64,000 nucleotides of DNA from Diospyros lotus (GCF_014633365.1 NC_068347.1:14840433-14904432), one strand, 5' to 3'. Positions 10,221-21,458 are shown, numbered from the stretch's first letter. A program made the numbers and translations. The notes: generated from the letters alone by a model not told the origin.

Positions 10221-13200
10221 CTTCCGAAATCGGTAAAAGAAGAAATCGTGGAGTGCCTAAGAAAGAACTTGGATGTCTTTGCTTGGACACCAAAGGACAT
10301 GCCAGGGATCAAGCCAGACGTGATATGTCACCATCTGAATGTGGACCCTCAGTTCAAGCCTGTCCGACAAAAGAAGAGGAATATTGCCCCTGATAGACTG
10401 TCAGCATTAGAAGATGAAGTTGATAAGTTACTACAGGCAGGTTTCATCCGAGAGGTCTTATACCCAGAATGGCTGGAAAACGTCGTCATGGTTAAAAAAC
10501 CCAATGGAAAATGGCGCGCGTGTATAGACTTCACTAACCTCAACAAGGCATGTCCTAAAGACTCTTACCCGTTGCCTCGGATCGACCGTCTCGTGGATGA
10601 AACATCTGGGTATCAATTGTTGAGTTTTCTAGACGCCTTCTCGGGGTATCACCAAATAATGATGTACCCTCCAGATCAGGAGAAAACATCATTCATTACA
10701 GAGAAAGGGATATATTGTTACCAAGTTATGCCCTTCGGGCTAAAAAATGCGGGGGCCACCTATCAGCGCATGGTGAATAAAGTCTTCAAAGAGTTATTGG
10801 GTGATACCATGGAGGCCTATGTTGATGATATGATCATAAAAAGTTGGGAGAAGGAATCGCACGTAAAAAAGCTAACGCAAGTGCTCGAGGTCTTTAGGCA
10901 ATACGAAATGTGCCTAAACCCAGCAAAATGTGCATTTGGAGTTCAATCTGGAAAATTCTTAGGGTATATGATCACGCAAAGGGGAATAGAGGCGAACCCC
11001 GAAAAAATTCAAGCGATATTGGATATGGAACCCCCAACATCAATTAAGGAAGTGCAGCGGTTGACAGGCCGAATGGTGGCTCTCGGACGCTTTCTCTCCA
11101 AGTCAGCCGAAAGGGAACTCCCGTTTCTTCAGACGTTAAGGGCGAGAAAAAAGTTTGAGTGGACGGAGCAATGTCAAAAGTCGTTTGAAGCATTAAAGGA
11201 ATACTTGAAAGAAGTTCCTTTGTTGACCCGACCCGAAACTGGGGAAACGCTATATTTGTACCTAGGTGTAAGTGACAAAGCAGTAAGTGCAGTGCTGACC
11301 AAGAAGGAAGGACCGGTGAACCAGCCGGTGTACTATGTCAATAAGGTTCTACAAGGCCCAGAAACACGTTATCCCTTCACTGAAAAGGTGGCGCTGGCCT
11401 TGCTAAACGCCTCTAGAAAATTGAGGCCGTACTTCCAAGCCCATTCCATTAACGTACTGACGAACCAACCATTGCGGAGCATCTTGCAAAAACCTGAATG
11501 TTCCGGCCGTCTCACCAAATGGTCCATTGAGTTGAGCGAGTATGACATACATTTTCAGCCTAGACAAGCCATAAAAGGGCAAGCGTTGGCAGATTTTATT
11601 GTTGAATGTACTCCCTCTAAAGAACCCAAAGAAGATAACAGAATAGAATGGCTATTGTTTGTAGATGGGGCCACAAGTTCACAAGGGAGTGGAGCTGGAG
11701 TAGTGCTTATCCCGCCAGAAGGAGAATCCCTTGAATACTCTCTGAGATTTGCTTTTCCAAGCTCGAACAATGTGGCCGAGTATGAGGCGCTAATTGTCGG
11801 TCTAAAGTTAGCTCGAAAGCTTGAAGTAGCGCAATTGGTGGCACATAGTGATTCTCAGTTGATTGTCCAACAATACTACGGGCAATACGAGACTAGAGAA
11901 CCGGTCATGGGACAATACCTGCAAAAAGTCAGGACACTTGCACAATCGTTCGAAAGTTTCCAGTTAATGCAGATCAACAGATCCCTCAATGGTCATGCGG
12001 ATGCCTTATCCAAATTGGCATCCACCAAAGAAACCACTGGAAGAACAGTATATGTAGAAGTCCTTCAGCAACCTAGTATAAACGAGCCTGAGGTAGCATG
12101 CATTGAGAATGATAACGACTGGAGAACCCCTTTTTACAAATATTTGACCACGGGAGAATTGCCAACAGACCCAAAGGAGGCCAGAAAAGTTAAAATTAGA
12201 GGGGCTCGTTTCACAGTGATTGATGGAACGCTTTACAAACGAGCTTACACTATGCCGCTCCTCAAATGCTTAGGTCCCCAGGAAACTGGTTACGCCTTGG
12301 CTGAAATTCATAGCGAAGTATGCGGTGAGCATCTGGGAGGAAGGGCCCTAGCAGCCAAAATCCTAAGGGCCGGTTTCTTTTGGCCCACATTACAACAGGA
12401 TGCCCAAACGAAGGTCAGGGAGTGTGATAAATGTCAAAGGCACGCTCCGATTCATTCCGCTCCAATATCGCAATTACAGCACATATTACAGCCTATCCCC
12501 TTCGCTCAATGGGGCCTGGATATTCTCGGCCCATTCCCACGAGCTACGGGGCAAAGAAAATTTCTTCTGGTAGCAACAGATTATTTCACCAAGTGGATTG
12601 AAGCAGAAGCCCTAGCCACTATCAGCGCCAGGAAAGTAGAAGCTATGGTGTGGAAAGACATTATATGCCGGTTTGGTGTCCCATGAATCATCAACACTGA
12701 TCATGGAAAGCAATTTGACTGTGATTCTTTTCGAATTTTCTGCAAAGGCCTAGATATTCAGTTAAGGATCTCTTCAGTGGCATATCCCCAGGAAAACGAA
12801 CAAGCCGAAATTAGCAACAGAACAATTTTACATGGTTTGAAAACTCGGCTGGAAGGCGCAAAGGGAGCATGGGTGGATGAATTGCCTACCGTCCTGTGGG
12901 CCTACCGAACAACCAGCCGAGTCTCAACGGGCGAAACGCCCTTTAACTTGGTGTATGGGACAGAAGCTTTGATTCCAGTAGAAATCTCGTGCAGGTCACC
13001 CCGATTGGACGCTTATGATAAAAGTGACAACTCAAATAACTCTGATGCACTGAAAGAAAATCTTGATCTCATCGAGGAACAAAGAGACAGGGCAGCTGTG
13101 CGAATCGCTGCCTATCATAAAAGGGTGGCCCATTATTACAACTCTCGAGTAAAGAGCCGGCCTCTCAAGGAAGGAGATTTGATCCTCAGAAAGTCGATCA

Positions 13201-13373
13201 TCACTAATGCACTCCGAGAAGATGGAAAGTTTCGGGCGAACTGGGAAGGGCCATATCGCATTCAAAAAATGATAGGCCCTAGTACATGTATTCTCCAAAC
13301 ACTCCAAGGTGAAACCATGAGCAAAACGTGGAGTACAAATCACCTAAAATTGTACTCTCCTCCTGACATGTAA
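10221..13373 (+). pseudogene. pol: Pol: reverse transcriptase, RNase H domains and integrase, with one internal stop
   Basis: Copies element RNA to DNA and inserts it. One frame is open from 10221 to 13373 except for TGA at 12684-12686 (probably from CGA). RT: FIREVLYPEWLENVVMVKK, the palm motif ACIDFTNLNKACPKD, MPFGLKNAGATYQ and catalytic YVDD at 10818-10829. A first, degenerate RNase H-like segment (about 11240-11600) is followed by a second one with its acidic set FVDGA, NVAEYEAL, HSDSQL and NGHADALS (about 11640-12030); this doubling is known in plant Tat elements. Integrase has the H...H-C..C zinc finger ending CDKCQRHA, a DDE core whose first Asp is in WGLDILGPF, and, past the stop, TDHGKQF and YPQENEQAE. 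There is no initiator ATG, as expected for a polyprotein segment. The stop removes two of three integrase catalytic residues. Confidence 0.93.
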
Positions 13374-14002
13374 CGCAATAATAATATAAACCCGACGAGG
13401 GACCGTGGACGTAGGCACATTTTGCCGAACCACGTAAAATACGTGTATCTCCTTTTTTTTTTTCAGACAAGGGAGAAGAGAGCTCTTTACTTCCCCGCAA
13501 AGTGGTATAACAAGTCTTGCCCGGAAGTGAAAATTGGCGTGTAAACTAATATCCCGCTAGTAGGTTGCCCTACTAAGCCCGATAGTAATACGTAAGGCCC
13601 TGCCATGCAGTGCACCATGAGAAAAGCATGGCTCAATTAGCCCGGTAAATGTAATAGTTGCCCTGCCTCAAAGCCAAGTGGCCCAGCCAGCAAAGTAATA
13701 AATACGTCTAGCACAACTCGTCAATATTGAAAACGCAAACTATCCCGCCAGTCTATTTAATTGACCTGGCTTGATAACAAGAGGTCAAGAAATTGCCAAA
13801 GGACCACTAAGGGCCTGAATGCCCATAGTCCACCTAATGGTAACGACCTAAAATCCCAGACCCTCTGTGGGCGGCAATAATGAAGAAAACCAGCGAAATG
13901 CAGCCATTGTTGAGAGACGAATCTTATTCATGCAAATAAAAGATACTTCACTCAACAGAGAAAAAGCTACTACACTTAAAAAAAAAAAAAAAAGGGTCTA
14001 TT
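13374..14002 (+). other. 3' untranslated region between pol and the antisense gene
   Basis: No sense ORF. It contains GCCCGGTAA/TGCCCTGCC-type repeated wording and an A15 run at about 13979-13993. On the minus strand that run is a T-tract just downstream of the antisense gene's stop codon. Confidence 0.6.
13404..13434 (+). ncRNA. Small conserved-looking RNA hairpin after pol
   Basis: CGTGG (13404-13408) pairs with CCACG (13430-13434), and GGCA (13414-13417) with TGCC (13423-13426), around CATTT with an internal loop. I recall the wording GTGGACGTAGGC...GCCGAACCACGT from non-coding parts of other plant LTR elements. A C/T-run ending in CAG (13451-13466), like a 3' splice site, follows. Confidence 0.45.
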
Positions 14003-14812
14003 CTAAGTCCGCTTCCTCCTGCCAGAACTGGGAGCACCGCTACTCGGAGCAGATGGGGCCTCCCCTTCTCCTTGGCCCGAGGATGCAATAACTGTGTCAT
14101 CAGCTATGGGTAGGGCATCTGTCATCTCCACTTCCTTTGAGGCAAAGGCATATGGCTCCCACGGCCCCGACAAGTTCTCCAGATTATTAACTAAACGAGC
14201 ATTCAAATAAGCCCTGGGACTAGTGGGGTCAGGATCATTATATCTTTGCCAGTCAGGAACATCAGACTCCTCAACCTCATCAGTATAGATCAATTCAGGG
14301 AACTGTTCTCCTGGGCGTTTTAATTCCAGATACGAGCGTGCGAGATAGAATCCATACTTCGTAAAGCAGACCCCATAACTGATCTTTCTCTCTTGACAGT
14401 CCGTTGAAAGGCGATAGTCCCTCACAGCCTTCTCCTGTGCTGCTAAAATCTCTTCCTTCCTTCGGTCCTTGAGCGACCTATATTGCTTCTTCTGACGAGC
14501 AAGCTCGTCTACCCTCAAAGAATGCTCTTGCAAAAGGTTTTCATGAGTTTCCTTAACTCCTAAAAGCTCTATCGTCAGCGATTCTTTGTTATTCCGGAGA
14601 TCCACTATCTCCCCCTTTATGCTTGACGATTCACCATCAGCTTCCGCCAGCTTGGAACGCATGTCTTCTACCTCTCGGTTCAGCTTTCTGATATCGGCTT
14701 GATAGCAACGCTCGTGATCCCTCCACTTTATCGCGTTTTCTCTTGCCTCCGCTTTCTCTTGTTCTGCTCGATGATGATAAGCTCTCCCGATAGCGTTGGA
14801 TATCACCAACCC

Positions 14813-14873
14813 CTGAACCAACAACCAAGTCAGACGGCAAATACAACATATAGGCACAATAAAGGCATCCTAC
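14813..14873 (-). other. Proposed intron 2 of the antisense gene
   Basis: 61 nt, donor GAG|GTAGGA, acceptor TTGTTGGTTCAG|GGG, phase 0. The alternative donor at GA|GTAAAAG would bring a stop codon into frame right after the junction, so I rejected it. Confidence 0.6.
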
Positions 14874-15541
14874 CTCAATAATCTTTTACTCAGGAGAGTT
14901 GGCAACGCTAGGCCAATTGCCAAAAAAAATTCTGCTCATCTTGAGGGAGCACGGGTCCCTTACAGAGTCTGAATCAATCAGCCCGGGCTGCACCTGGAAG
15001 TGGTCACCCCTCACTCTAGTGCTGTTAGGAATTGGCACGGAATTCCGTCTAGGTTCAGCGATGGGAGGAAGAATAGGCCTAAAGTCTGGGAGCTCAGCCC
15101 TTAGCTTTCGTCGTTCCCTACGAAAAGGGACAAAAGGTTGGTGACTCTCCTCCCTGATTCTATCAAGCTCGCTGCCAAAAGAAGAGCGAGAGCTGCCAGT
15201 CCCCTTCCTTCGTGAGCCAGAGGCATCGGTTAGATTTGGTTCCCCGAGGGTGACTTCGGGGACAGAAAGGTCTAACATGGAAAGGCCTGAAGTGGGAACC
15301 GAGGGTTCAGGACAAGAAAGGCTGGGCAAGACACTCACCTCGGACCTCTTCACTTTTAGACACCTTCGAGATGAGCTAGGAACTGGCGGAGGAAGAAGGC
15401 TAGGATCGGGAGTGTCAGACGGAGGCCCCTGTGACAAGTCATGGAGCGCTTGAGGAGGAGGTTGTTGATCTTGCTCACCAGCCTGTTGAGAATTCCTACC
15501 ACGTCGTCTGAGCGTTTGTTCCTTGAATATATTCATATCGT

Positions 15542-15605
15542 CTACAAAACAAGAGATAAAAGTCAACCACTTGCATGGATAATCTCTACAATTTTTGGGG
15601 TCTAC
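15542..15605 (-). other. Proposed intron 1 of the antisense gene
   Basis: 64 nt with a strong pyrimidine-rich acceptor (TATCTCTTGTTTTGTAG). Both flanking ORFs break after codon base 1, so splicing joins an acidic SSSE end directly to DDMNIF without a shift. Confidence 0.65.
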
Positions 15606-16542
15606 CCTCAGAAGAAGAATAACCAAGAAAGACCATACTCCCTAGAGATCTTCCCTCTTTCTTGGGGCCCTCGTCCTCTTCCTCGCCGCCCTCTTCCTCC
15701 TCAACTTGTAAGGCGTCCTCGGGCATAGCCAGTGGTGGCACAAAAGCGAGAGTGGAGGTCCCGGGCATGTCTTCAAACCGAACACCCCACCCTGCGGCAG
15801 CAATATTTTCTGAGGTAAGCAGGTCGGGTAGATTACAAGTGCCAAGGGCACATAATCTCTCAATTACTCGGCGATAGACAGCCCGGGAAATCCCGATGTC
15901 ATCAAGCTTCTCCGACCAAAAGTCCCGCTCGTTATCCCAACACCAACGAAGCGGTGCTTTCCAGCTAGGAGGAGGCTCGACCACAATCCATCGGGACTCG
16001 AAGTCCACCTTATTTTGGAGCTTTTGAAAGAGAGGAGATAGACCCACAATCCTTTGAAGTGTGAAAAAGACGCCCCTCCGTTCGACCCTCCTCAACCTAT
16101 AGAAGCAACCGAACAACTCTACGGAAGGAGGCACTTGGATCATATGGCAAAGGATGGTGAATCCAACTAATTGACCCCAACCGTTAGGATGAAGTTGAGC
16201 AGGGACAATACAATGATAATCGAGCCACTCCATGCCAAAGCTAGACAAGGGGAAACGAAGACCTGCTCTTAAAGAAGCCAAATATACCCCGAAGCCATGT
16301 CCCCCTACCATAGCGGTACTTGTCTCCTCAGGCGTAGGAAGTCTAATATGATGATCAATTGGGATATGGAAACGAGACTGTATCCCAGCTAATTCTCTCC
16401 CCTTCACCGAAGACCGTCGTCCCAAAGATATATATACATTGGGAGCAGGAGGTGGAGGTGGTAAAGCATTCTTAAAACGGCCCATGTTGAGTGCTTAAAT
16501 CCTAAGGCGCGACTGCGAAAAGCAAATTTTTCGAGCGAGTTA

Positions 16543-17130
16543 TGACTCCTGGGGGTCACAAAAGACTAAGGGCAAGACCCATGGGTGAGGGTCACGCCCA
16601 GATGGTAAAGAGACCCATGAGAAGACTCGCGCATGGATAAGGCCAATAATTAAACCTATGGGTGAGGTCACAAAAGACTAAGGGCAAGACCCATGGGTGA
16701 GGGTCACGCTTAGATGGTAAAGAGACCCATGAGAAGACTCGCGCATGGATAAGGCCAATAATTAAACCTATGGGTGAGGTCACGAAAGACTAAGGGCAAG
16801 ACCCATGGGTGAGGGTCACGCCCAGATGGTAAAGAGACCCATGAGAAGACTCGCGCATGGATAAGGCCAATAATTAAACCTATGGGTGAGGTCACGAAAG
16901 ACTAAGGGCAAGACCCATGGGTGAGGGTCACGCTTAGATGGTAAAGAGACCCATGAGAAGACTCGCGCATGGATAAGGCCAATAATTAAACCTATGGGTG
17001 AGGTCATATAAGACTAAAGGCAAGACCCATGGGTGAGGGTCACGCTTAGATAATGAAGAAACCCACGAGTAGACTCACGCATGGATGAGGTAAATAACAA
17101 GACCCATGGATGAGGGTTACGAGAAGCTAC
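16543..17130. repeat. 112-bp tandem repeat array, about five copies
   Basis: CCTATGGGTGAGG recurs at 16655, 16767, 16879 and 16991, exactly 112 bp apart, with degenerate copies at both ends (from about 16543, and from 17103). Each unit holds ACCCATGGGTGAGGGTCACG (with the CCATGG palindrome), ACCCATGAGAAGACTCGCGC and AATAATTAAACC. The array begins about 60 bp upstream of the antisense ATG and ends about 300 bp before the 3' LTR. Confidence 0.92.
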
Positions 17131-17407
17131 GACCAGGAATTGAACCCATGGATGAAGAAGTATACCGTGAAGAAGCTTGGGACGCTGAGAGGATCCTTAC
17201 GAGAGAGTAGTTGAGCAATGAAAAAAGTGAAAGACCAAGTCATCCTTTTATAGTGGTCCTGAGAAGGCATTGTAGAAAGAATAAAGCCGAAAGACTTAGA
17301 AGAGGCGGATACGGAAGAGAACCTTCTCCTCAAAATGAAATGAAAGTGGTCTCTTGTAAGAAGAGTCGCAGCATAAGCAAAATACTCTTTCTCCTGAGAT
17401 TTTCGAC

Positions 17408-17426
17408 AGAAAGAGTAGGGAGCAAT
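17408..17426 (+). other. Polypurine tract of the Tat element
   Basis: AGAAAGAGTAGGGAGCAAT lies directly before the TG of the 3' LTR. It is purine-rich but interrupted by T, so it is a weak tract chosen mainly by position. Confidence 0.5.
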
Positions 17427-18757
17427 TGTTATGCTTGAAGATACTGAAGAGCGATGCAAGCATGGCAGCCCGAAAAATGCCACGTGGCGGCCTGAGGAAG
17501 CGCCACGTGGCGGCCTGAGGAAGCAAAGGAGGCCACCCAAGGGCGCGGGCGTGCCTAGCACGGCCCTCCGCGCTCGTCCGGCCAAGCAGCGCGCGGCTGC
17601 TTGGCGGAGGCCGCGCCCCTAGCCTGCGGGGGCCACCCCCGAGTGAGGGTCACTCGGGGGTAGGGTACCCCCGAGTGCCCCCCCTAGGGGGCGCTCAGCT
17701 GCGCAGGCGCAACTGGGCGTGTGCACGGCTGCGGGCGCGCAGCCGCGCGCGCGCCCCTGCACAAAGGCGACCGCGCGCATTTGCGCGCGGTCCTCCCCCG
17801 AGAGAGGGTCACTCGGGGGTGAGGTACCCCCGAGTGCCCCCGCCCGGGGGCGCCCAGCTGCGCGGGCGCAGCTGGGCGTGCGCACGGCCGCGCGCGCGAA
17901 GCCGCGCGCGCCACTGCACAAGGGCGGCCGCGCGCATTTGCTCGCGGTCCTCCCCCCCGAGAGAGGGTCACTCGGGGGTGAGGTACCCCCCCTGTGCACA
18001 GGCGGCCCCGCGCGCCCTTGCCGGCGGGCGGCCGCGCACACCCTGCTCGCGGCCGCCCGCGCACGCAGCCGCCCGTGGGCGCAGCCGCTCACACGCACAG
18101 CCTCCCGCGCGCGCCCTCGCGCACGCCCCCCTTTCGCACCCGGTCCCGTGCACTTGCGCGCACGACCCCTCATGCTCTCCTTGCCTGCACTCATGCAAAC
18201 CCCTGGGTGAGGGTCACCCAAGGCGCCACACTGACATCCACGTGTCACGTGCCCCCTATCCTTGCGCCACCGCCTCCAAGAAACTCGGCCTAAGGCTATT
18301 CCCGCGAGACTTGGTCAAAGCCTCTCCGAGATTCTTGCCACAAAACTCGGAACACGCGACACATGGATGCCCCTTTTGTTGCTATAAATAGGAGGTCACT
18401 TTCCCTCATTCGGTATGCAATCTCTGACTCTCGCATTTACTCTCTTACTTTCGAATACTCAATTTCTACGGTGATCTAACTTAGGCATCGGAGGGTCCGC
18501 GCGGGGACTTTCGCCCGCGCTCCTAACCGATTTATTCTCTAATAGGTCATTCATCGCTCGGAAACACCTCCGGAGACTCATCCATCGCTCAGAAACACCT
18601 CCGGAGACTCATTCATCACTCAGAAACACCTCCGGAGACTCATCCATCGCTCGGAAACGCCCTACGAGACTCACTCATCGCTCAGATACGCCAGACGAGG
18701 GTCATCCATCAGTGGTTTCCCATTTTATAAATTTATTGTTGTAATCGTGTAACAACA
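17427..18757 (+). mobile_element. 3' LTR of the Tat element
   Basis: 1,331 bp, matching the 5' LTR end to end. The extra length comes mostly from two additional copies of a CTCAGAAACACCTCCGGAGA-type unit near 18570-18640, partly offset by indels in the GC-rich core. TATA box at 18382-18391, paired G-boxes at 17479-17511. Confidence 0.92.
18549..18690. repeat. 33-bp minisatellite near the end of the 3' LTR
   Basis: CATCGCTCGGAAACACCTCC-GGAGACTCATC units repeat about four times here but only about twice at 7438-7500 in the 5' LTR. The LTRs are identical at insertion, so the difference arose later. Confidence 0.8.
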
Positions 18758-18762
18758 ATTAT

Positions 18763-20424
18763 TATTCTTCAATCAAAGCTTAATTGTTTTCCTAGATATT
18801 CTCTTTGAGAATTGTTCTTGTTCTTTCTTCTTTTCTTTATTGTTTTCTCTTGTGATCTTACTTTCTTTCTTTCTTCTCTTGAATTCTTATGTCATTTATT
18901 GTTACTTTATTATCCATCGCCTAAATGGGCGGTTAATTTCTGCTTTTAAATTTCTACAATTTTAATTCTTGTCATTTAAATTATCCATCGCCTAAATGGA
19001 CAGTTAATTTCTGTTATTTTAATTCTTGTCATTTAAATTCTGTTATTTAAATTACGCCATTTAAATTCTTGTCAATTAACTTTTAAATGGAGATAAGTAG
19101 TTAAATCCAATTTTGGGTTAAGGCAAGGACAGTGTCCAACGCCAATGATTCCCAAAGAAAGCTGCACTTTAAATGAGTGACATTAATTTAAATTTCAGTA
19201 TAAGTGTGTATTAATAATTGAGAAATCACTAGGTTTGGATTGGAGCTTTCATGCTATGTATGGGAGTTACTAGAACTGGAAACGCTATCATACCCAAACC
19301 CGGATGATTAATTTAGTTATTTTGTGTATTAATTGCAATTGAATTTATGGTAATTGCTTAAATTAGAATCCCGCATATCATGTATGGGGATTGCTTAAAC
19401 TAGAACTATCATCATCTTTAATTGCATTTAATAACAAACCCTCGTATCTGAAATTAAATTAATGTTGCTAATCTTTTCTACTAAAATTTGGGAATCAACG
19501 GGTTGGTGCTAAAATTGTCTTAACTCAAGTGCTATCCAATTTTATATTCTCACATTTAGTATTTATTTTAACTTTTGCCTTGCTTTATTTTCTAGTATCT
19601 GTTGTCTAAAAAAACTATAAAAAAATCTTGTTGCCAATTCGTCCAAATGCATGTGCGTGTGTGTGACATTCTTTTTCTTTTGCCATAAATAAATCTCTCA
19701 GTGGACGACCTGGACTCATCCAGAAAATATAAATTTAAATTTGGACTACAACTACACTCGTACACTGACAAGTATAAACCTCTCACCAAAATAATAAAAA
19801 AAATATAAAAGTTTTATTGTGTTTTAATTGCAGGATGAGAGTGCAGCCACCTGCTCTTTCACGTTATCTTTCAATGCGAACTCTCTCTTAGATATATTCT
19901 ATATTACACTGCAAGCTTCCTTGATTTGCAAACTATTGCTTATTATGTCACCTCGATGTTTGTGTTTTCCACTGTGTCTATATTGTGTGTAAATTCCCTA
20001 GTTGCTGTGAAGTCCATTTGATGTCTCAAGCGGGGTTTGATTCACCCTAATATTTGTTCAGTGAATGGCTTTTCTTCTTACTTACAACGGGGTTTTGCTT
20101 AACTCATTGCTCTCTTTTCAGGCATTTATATATGTACATGTTGCATCATATGTGGAAGCTCTCACCCATAGCTAAATGTTCCTTGTCCATCTGAAAATAT
20201 ATATACTGTTCACCTATATATAAGACCCACTTATAAATACATATATACATACATGCGTAACGAACTGATACCTCTCACTGATCTATAAATCTTATTCGAG
20301 CCATGGCCTGCCTAGCCAATCCACCATATACTCATGCTTAAATAGTCGTTCGAATGCCCTTGTTCTGTTCGCAAATCCAGTTGTATATATATATATACAC
20401 ATGTACAACTTCATTGATGTTCCA
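18763..20424. other. Continuation of the older LTR-like sequence; no gene
   Basis: It starts with a CTTTTCTT-rich leader and the repeated phrase TTATCCATCGCCTAAATGG (about 18912 and 18982). From 19240 to 19400 the wording CATGCTATGTATGGGAGTTACTAGAACTGG recurs in variants. I see TE-like non-coding sequence but no domain or clear ends. Confidence 0.4.
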
Positions 20425-20690
20425 GTGAGCTCTTCTCGCTTGTCTTTTGCGCTAGCTCATTCTCTCAAGCTCTTGGCCACGAGCTCTTGCCACACACCTG
20501 ACCTCGAGCTCTTGGTGCGAGCTCGTCCAGCGAGCTCGTTGAATGAACTCTTGTTCAGCTCATGACCTCGAGCTCGTTTCGAGCTCTTTTCGCTTGTCCT
20601 TTTTGCGAGCTTTCCTGATCTCCCTCCATAAGGCGCGAACTCATGAGCTCGAGCTCGTCCCGAACTCTTCTCATAAGCCTTTGAATGGGA
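20425..20690. repeat. Array of GAGCTC / CGAGCTCG palindromes
   Basis: GAGCTC occurs at least ten times in about 260 bp, often as the 8-bp palindrome CGAGCTCG or beside TTCTCGCTTGTC. Decayed forms (GAACTC, AAGCTC) are interspersed. The ORF at 20543-20728 simply reads through this array. Confidence 0.75.
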
Positions 20691-21458
20691 GCTACCTGCT
20701 CACACCATATCTATTTACCTTTCCTTAACTTCAGTAAATGTTTGCATTTTCCTTAATTTATATTTTACCTTTCATTTACTTTAATACATAAATGTAGATA
20801 AAAAAGTACCCCCCATTTGTTTTCAATAAAAATATCAAAAAAATCAAAATCCATAACAATAAAAAGATAGAATTTTGGTTTTAGTACAAATTCACGAATT
20901 TACAATTTTACCACCATCGAAATACATAGTTTTCGTTTCTTGAAAAATTCATTAAAAATCATTTTTACAACAATGAATGCTAGTTATCAAAATACCGGGA
21001 GTTAGTTTTTCAAATTGAAGATATTTTCAAAAAATGTTCTAGTTGGTCCTTAGCCTTAGAAAAATTCTAGGTTTATTTCGACCAGCAATTTCAAGGCTAA
21101 TTTTTGGAATTCACTTTAGGAGATTCTTTAAATGTCTTTGAAGCTCTAAATATATATATATATATATATATAAGAATGAGAATAATTTGGTTTTCATTTG
21201 AACAATAACACTTAATATGAGTGAAAAACTATCCAGTATTATGAGATGGGCATAATATATATATATAAGTATGCCAACAGCTTGTGAGATGAAATTCATG
21301 ATGTTTATATTTATGTGGAAGTGAATGCATGACACGTTTCATACACATTTAGTATGATCATATTATGAGGCATAGTATTATTTATCTTTGTGCACCTAAT
21401 ATTTTGCGCGGAGGGAAAGGGGTACCCTAGAGCACCTAGCATGGGACGAGGTGGCTAT
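20691..21458. other. AT-rich spacer, no gene
   Basis: A TA microsatellite (21150-21171) and TTTTTA-type sequence. The last 80 bases (GGTACCCTAGAGCACC...) belong to LTR-like sequence that resumes at 24081 after the family B insertion. Confidence 0.4.

Larger units (their letters stand above)
14003..16485 (-). pseudogene. Spliced antisense gene of the Tat element (three-exon model, one premature stop)
   Basis: I read exons 16485-15606, 15541-14874 and 14812-14003. Intron 1 (64 nt) is GAGG|GTAGAC ... TCTTGTTTTGTAG|AC, interrupting after codon base 1 on both sides. Intron 2 (61 nt) is GAG|GTAGGA ... TTGGTTCAG|GGG, phase 0 on both sides. Total 785 codons plus stop. Residues about 40-190 match the plant 'putative gypsy type transposon' domain (Transposase_28-like): FPLSSFGMEWLDYH, QLHPNGWGQLVGFTILCH, PPSVELFGCFYRL. 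An acidic EEEEGGEEEDEG patch ends exon 1. Exon 2 is Pro/Ser-rich. Exon 3 opens with a long coiled coil (about 530-640) and ends in basic RRKR. TAA at 14888-14886 (codon 512, probably from CAA) breaks it five codons before the exon end. Antisense ORFs are known in Tat elements; the role is unknown, and the splice model is mine. Confidence 0.72.
6330..18757 (+). mobile_element. Complete Ty3/gypsy element of the Tat lineage
   Basis: The 12,428-bp element begins TGTTATGC and ends GTGTAACAACA. It is flanked by an exact 5-bp duplication ATTAT (6325-6329 and 18758-18762). Order: 5' LTR, PBS TTGGCGCCGTCTGTGGGA, gag, aspartic protease, reverse transcriptase, two RNase H-like domains, integrase, a long 3' region with an antisense gene, PPT, 3' LTR. 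The second RNase H and the antisense ORF are hallmarks of the plant Tat group. The LTRs differ by scattered transitions and by repeat-number changes, so the insertion is not very recent. Coding is interrupted by stops at 9401, 10218 and 12684 and by a frameshift near the C-run at 9434-9443. Confidence 0.93.

Noticed and set aside
14874..14888. Splice donor GA|GTAAAAG for antisense intron 2
   Set aside because: It creates a frame change and an immediate stop after joining to 14812; the GAG|GTAGGA donor keeps the frame.
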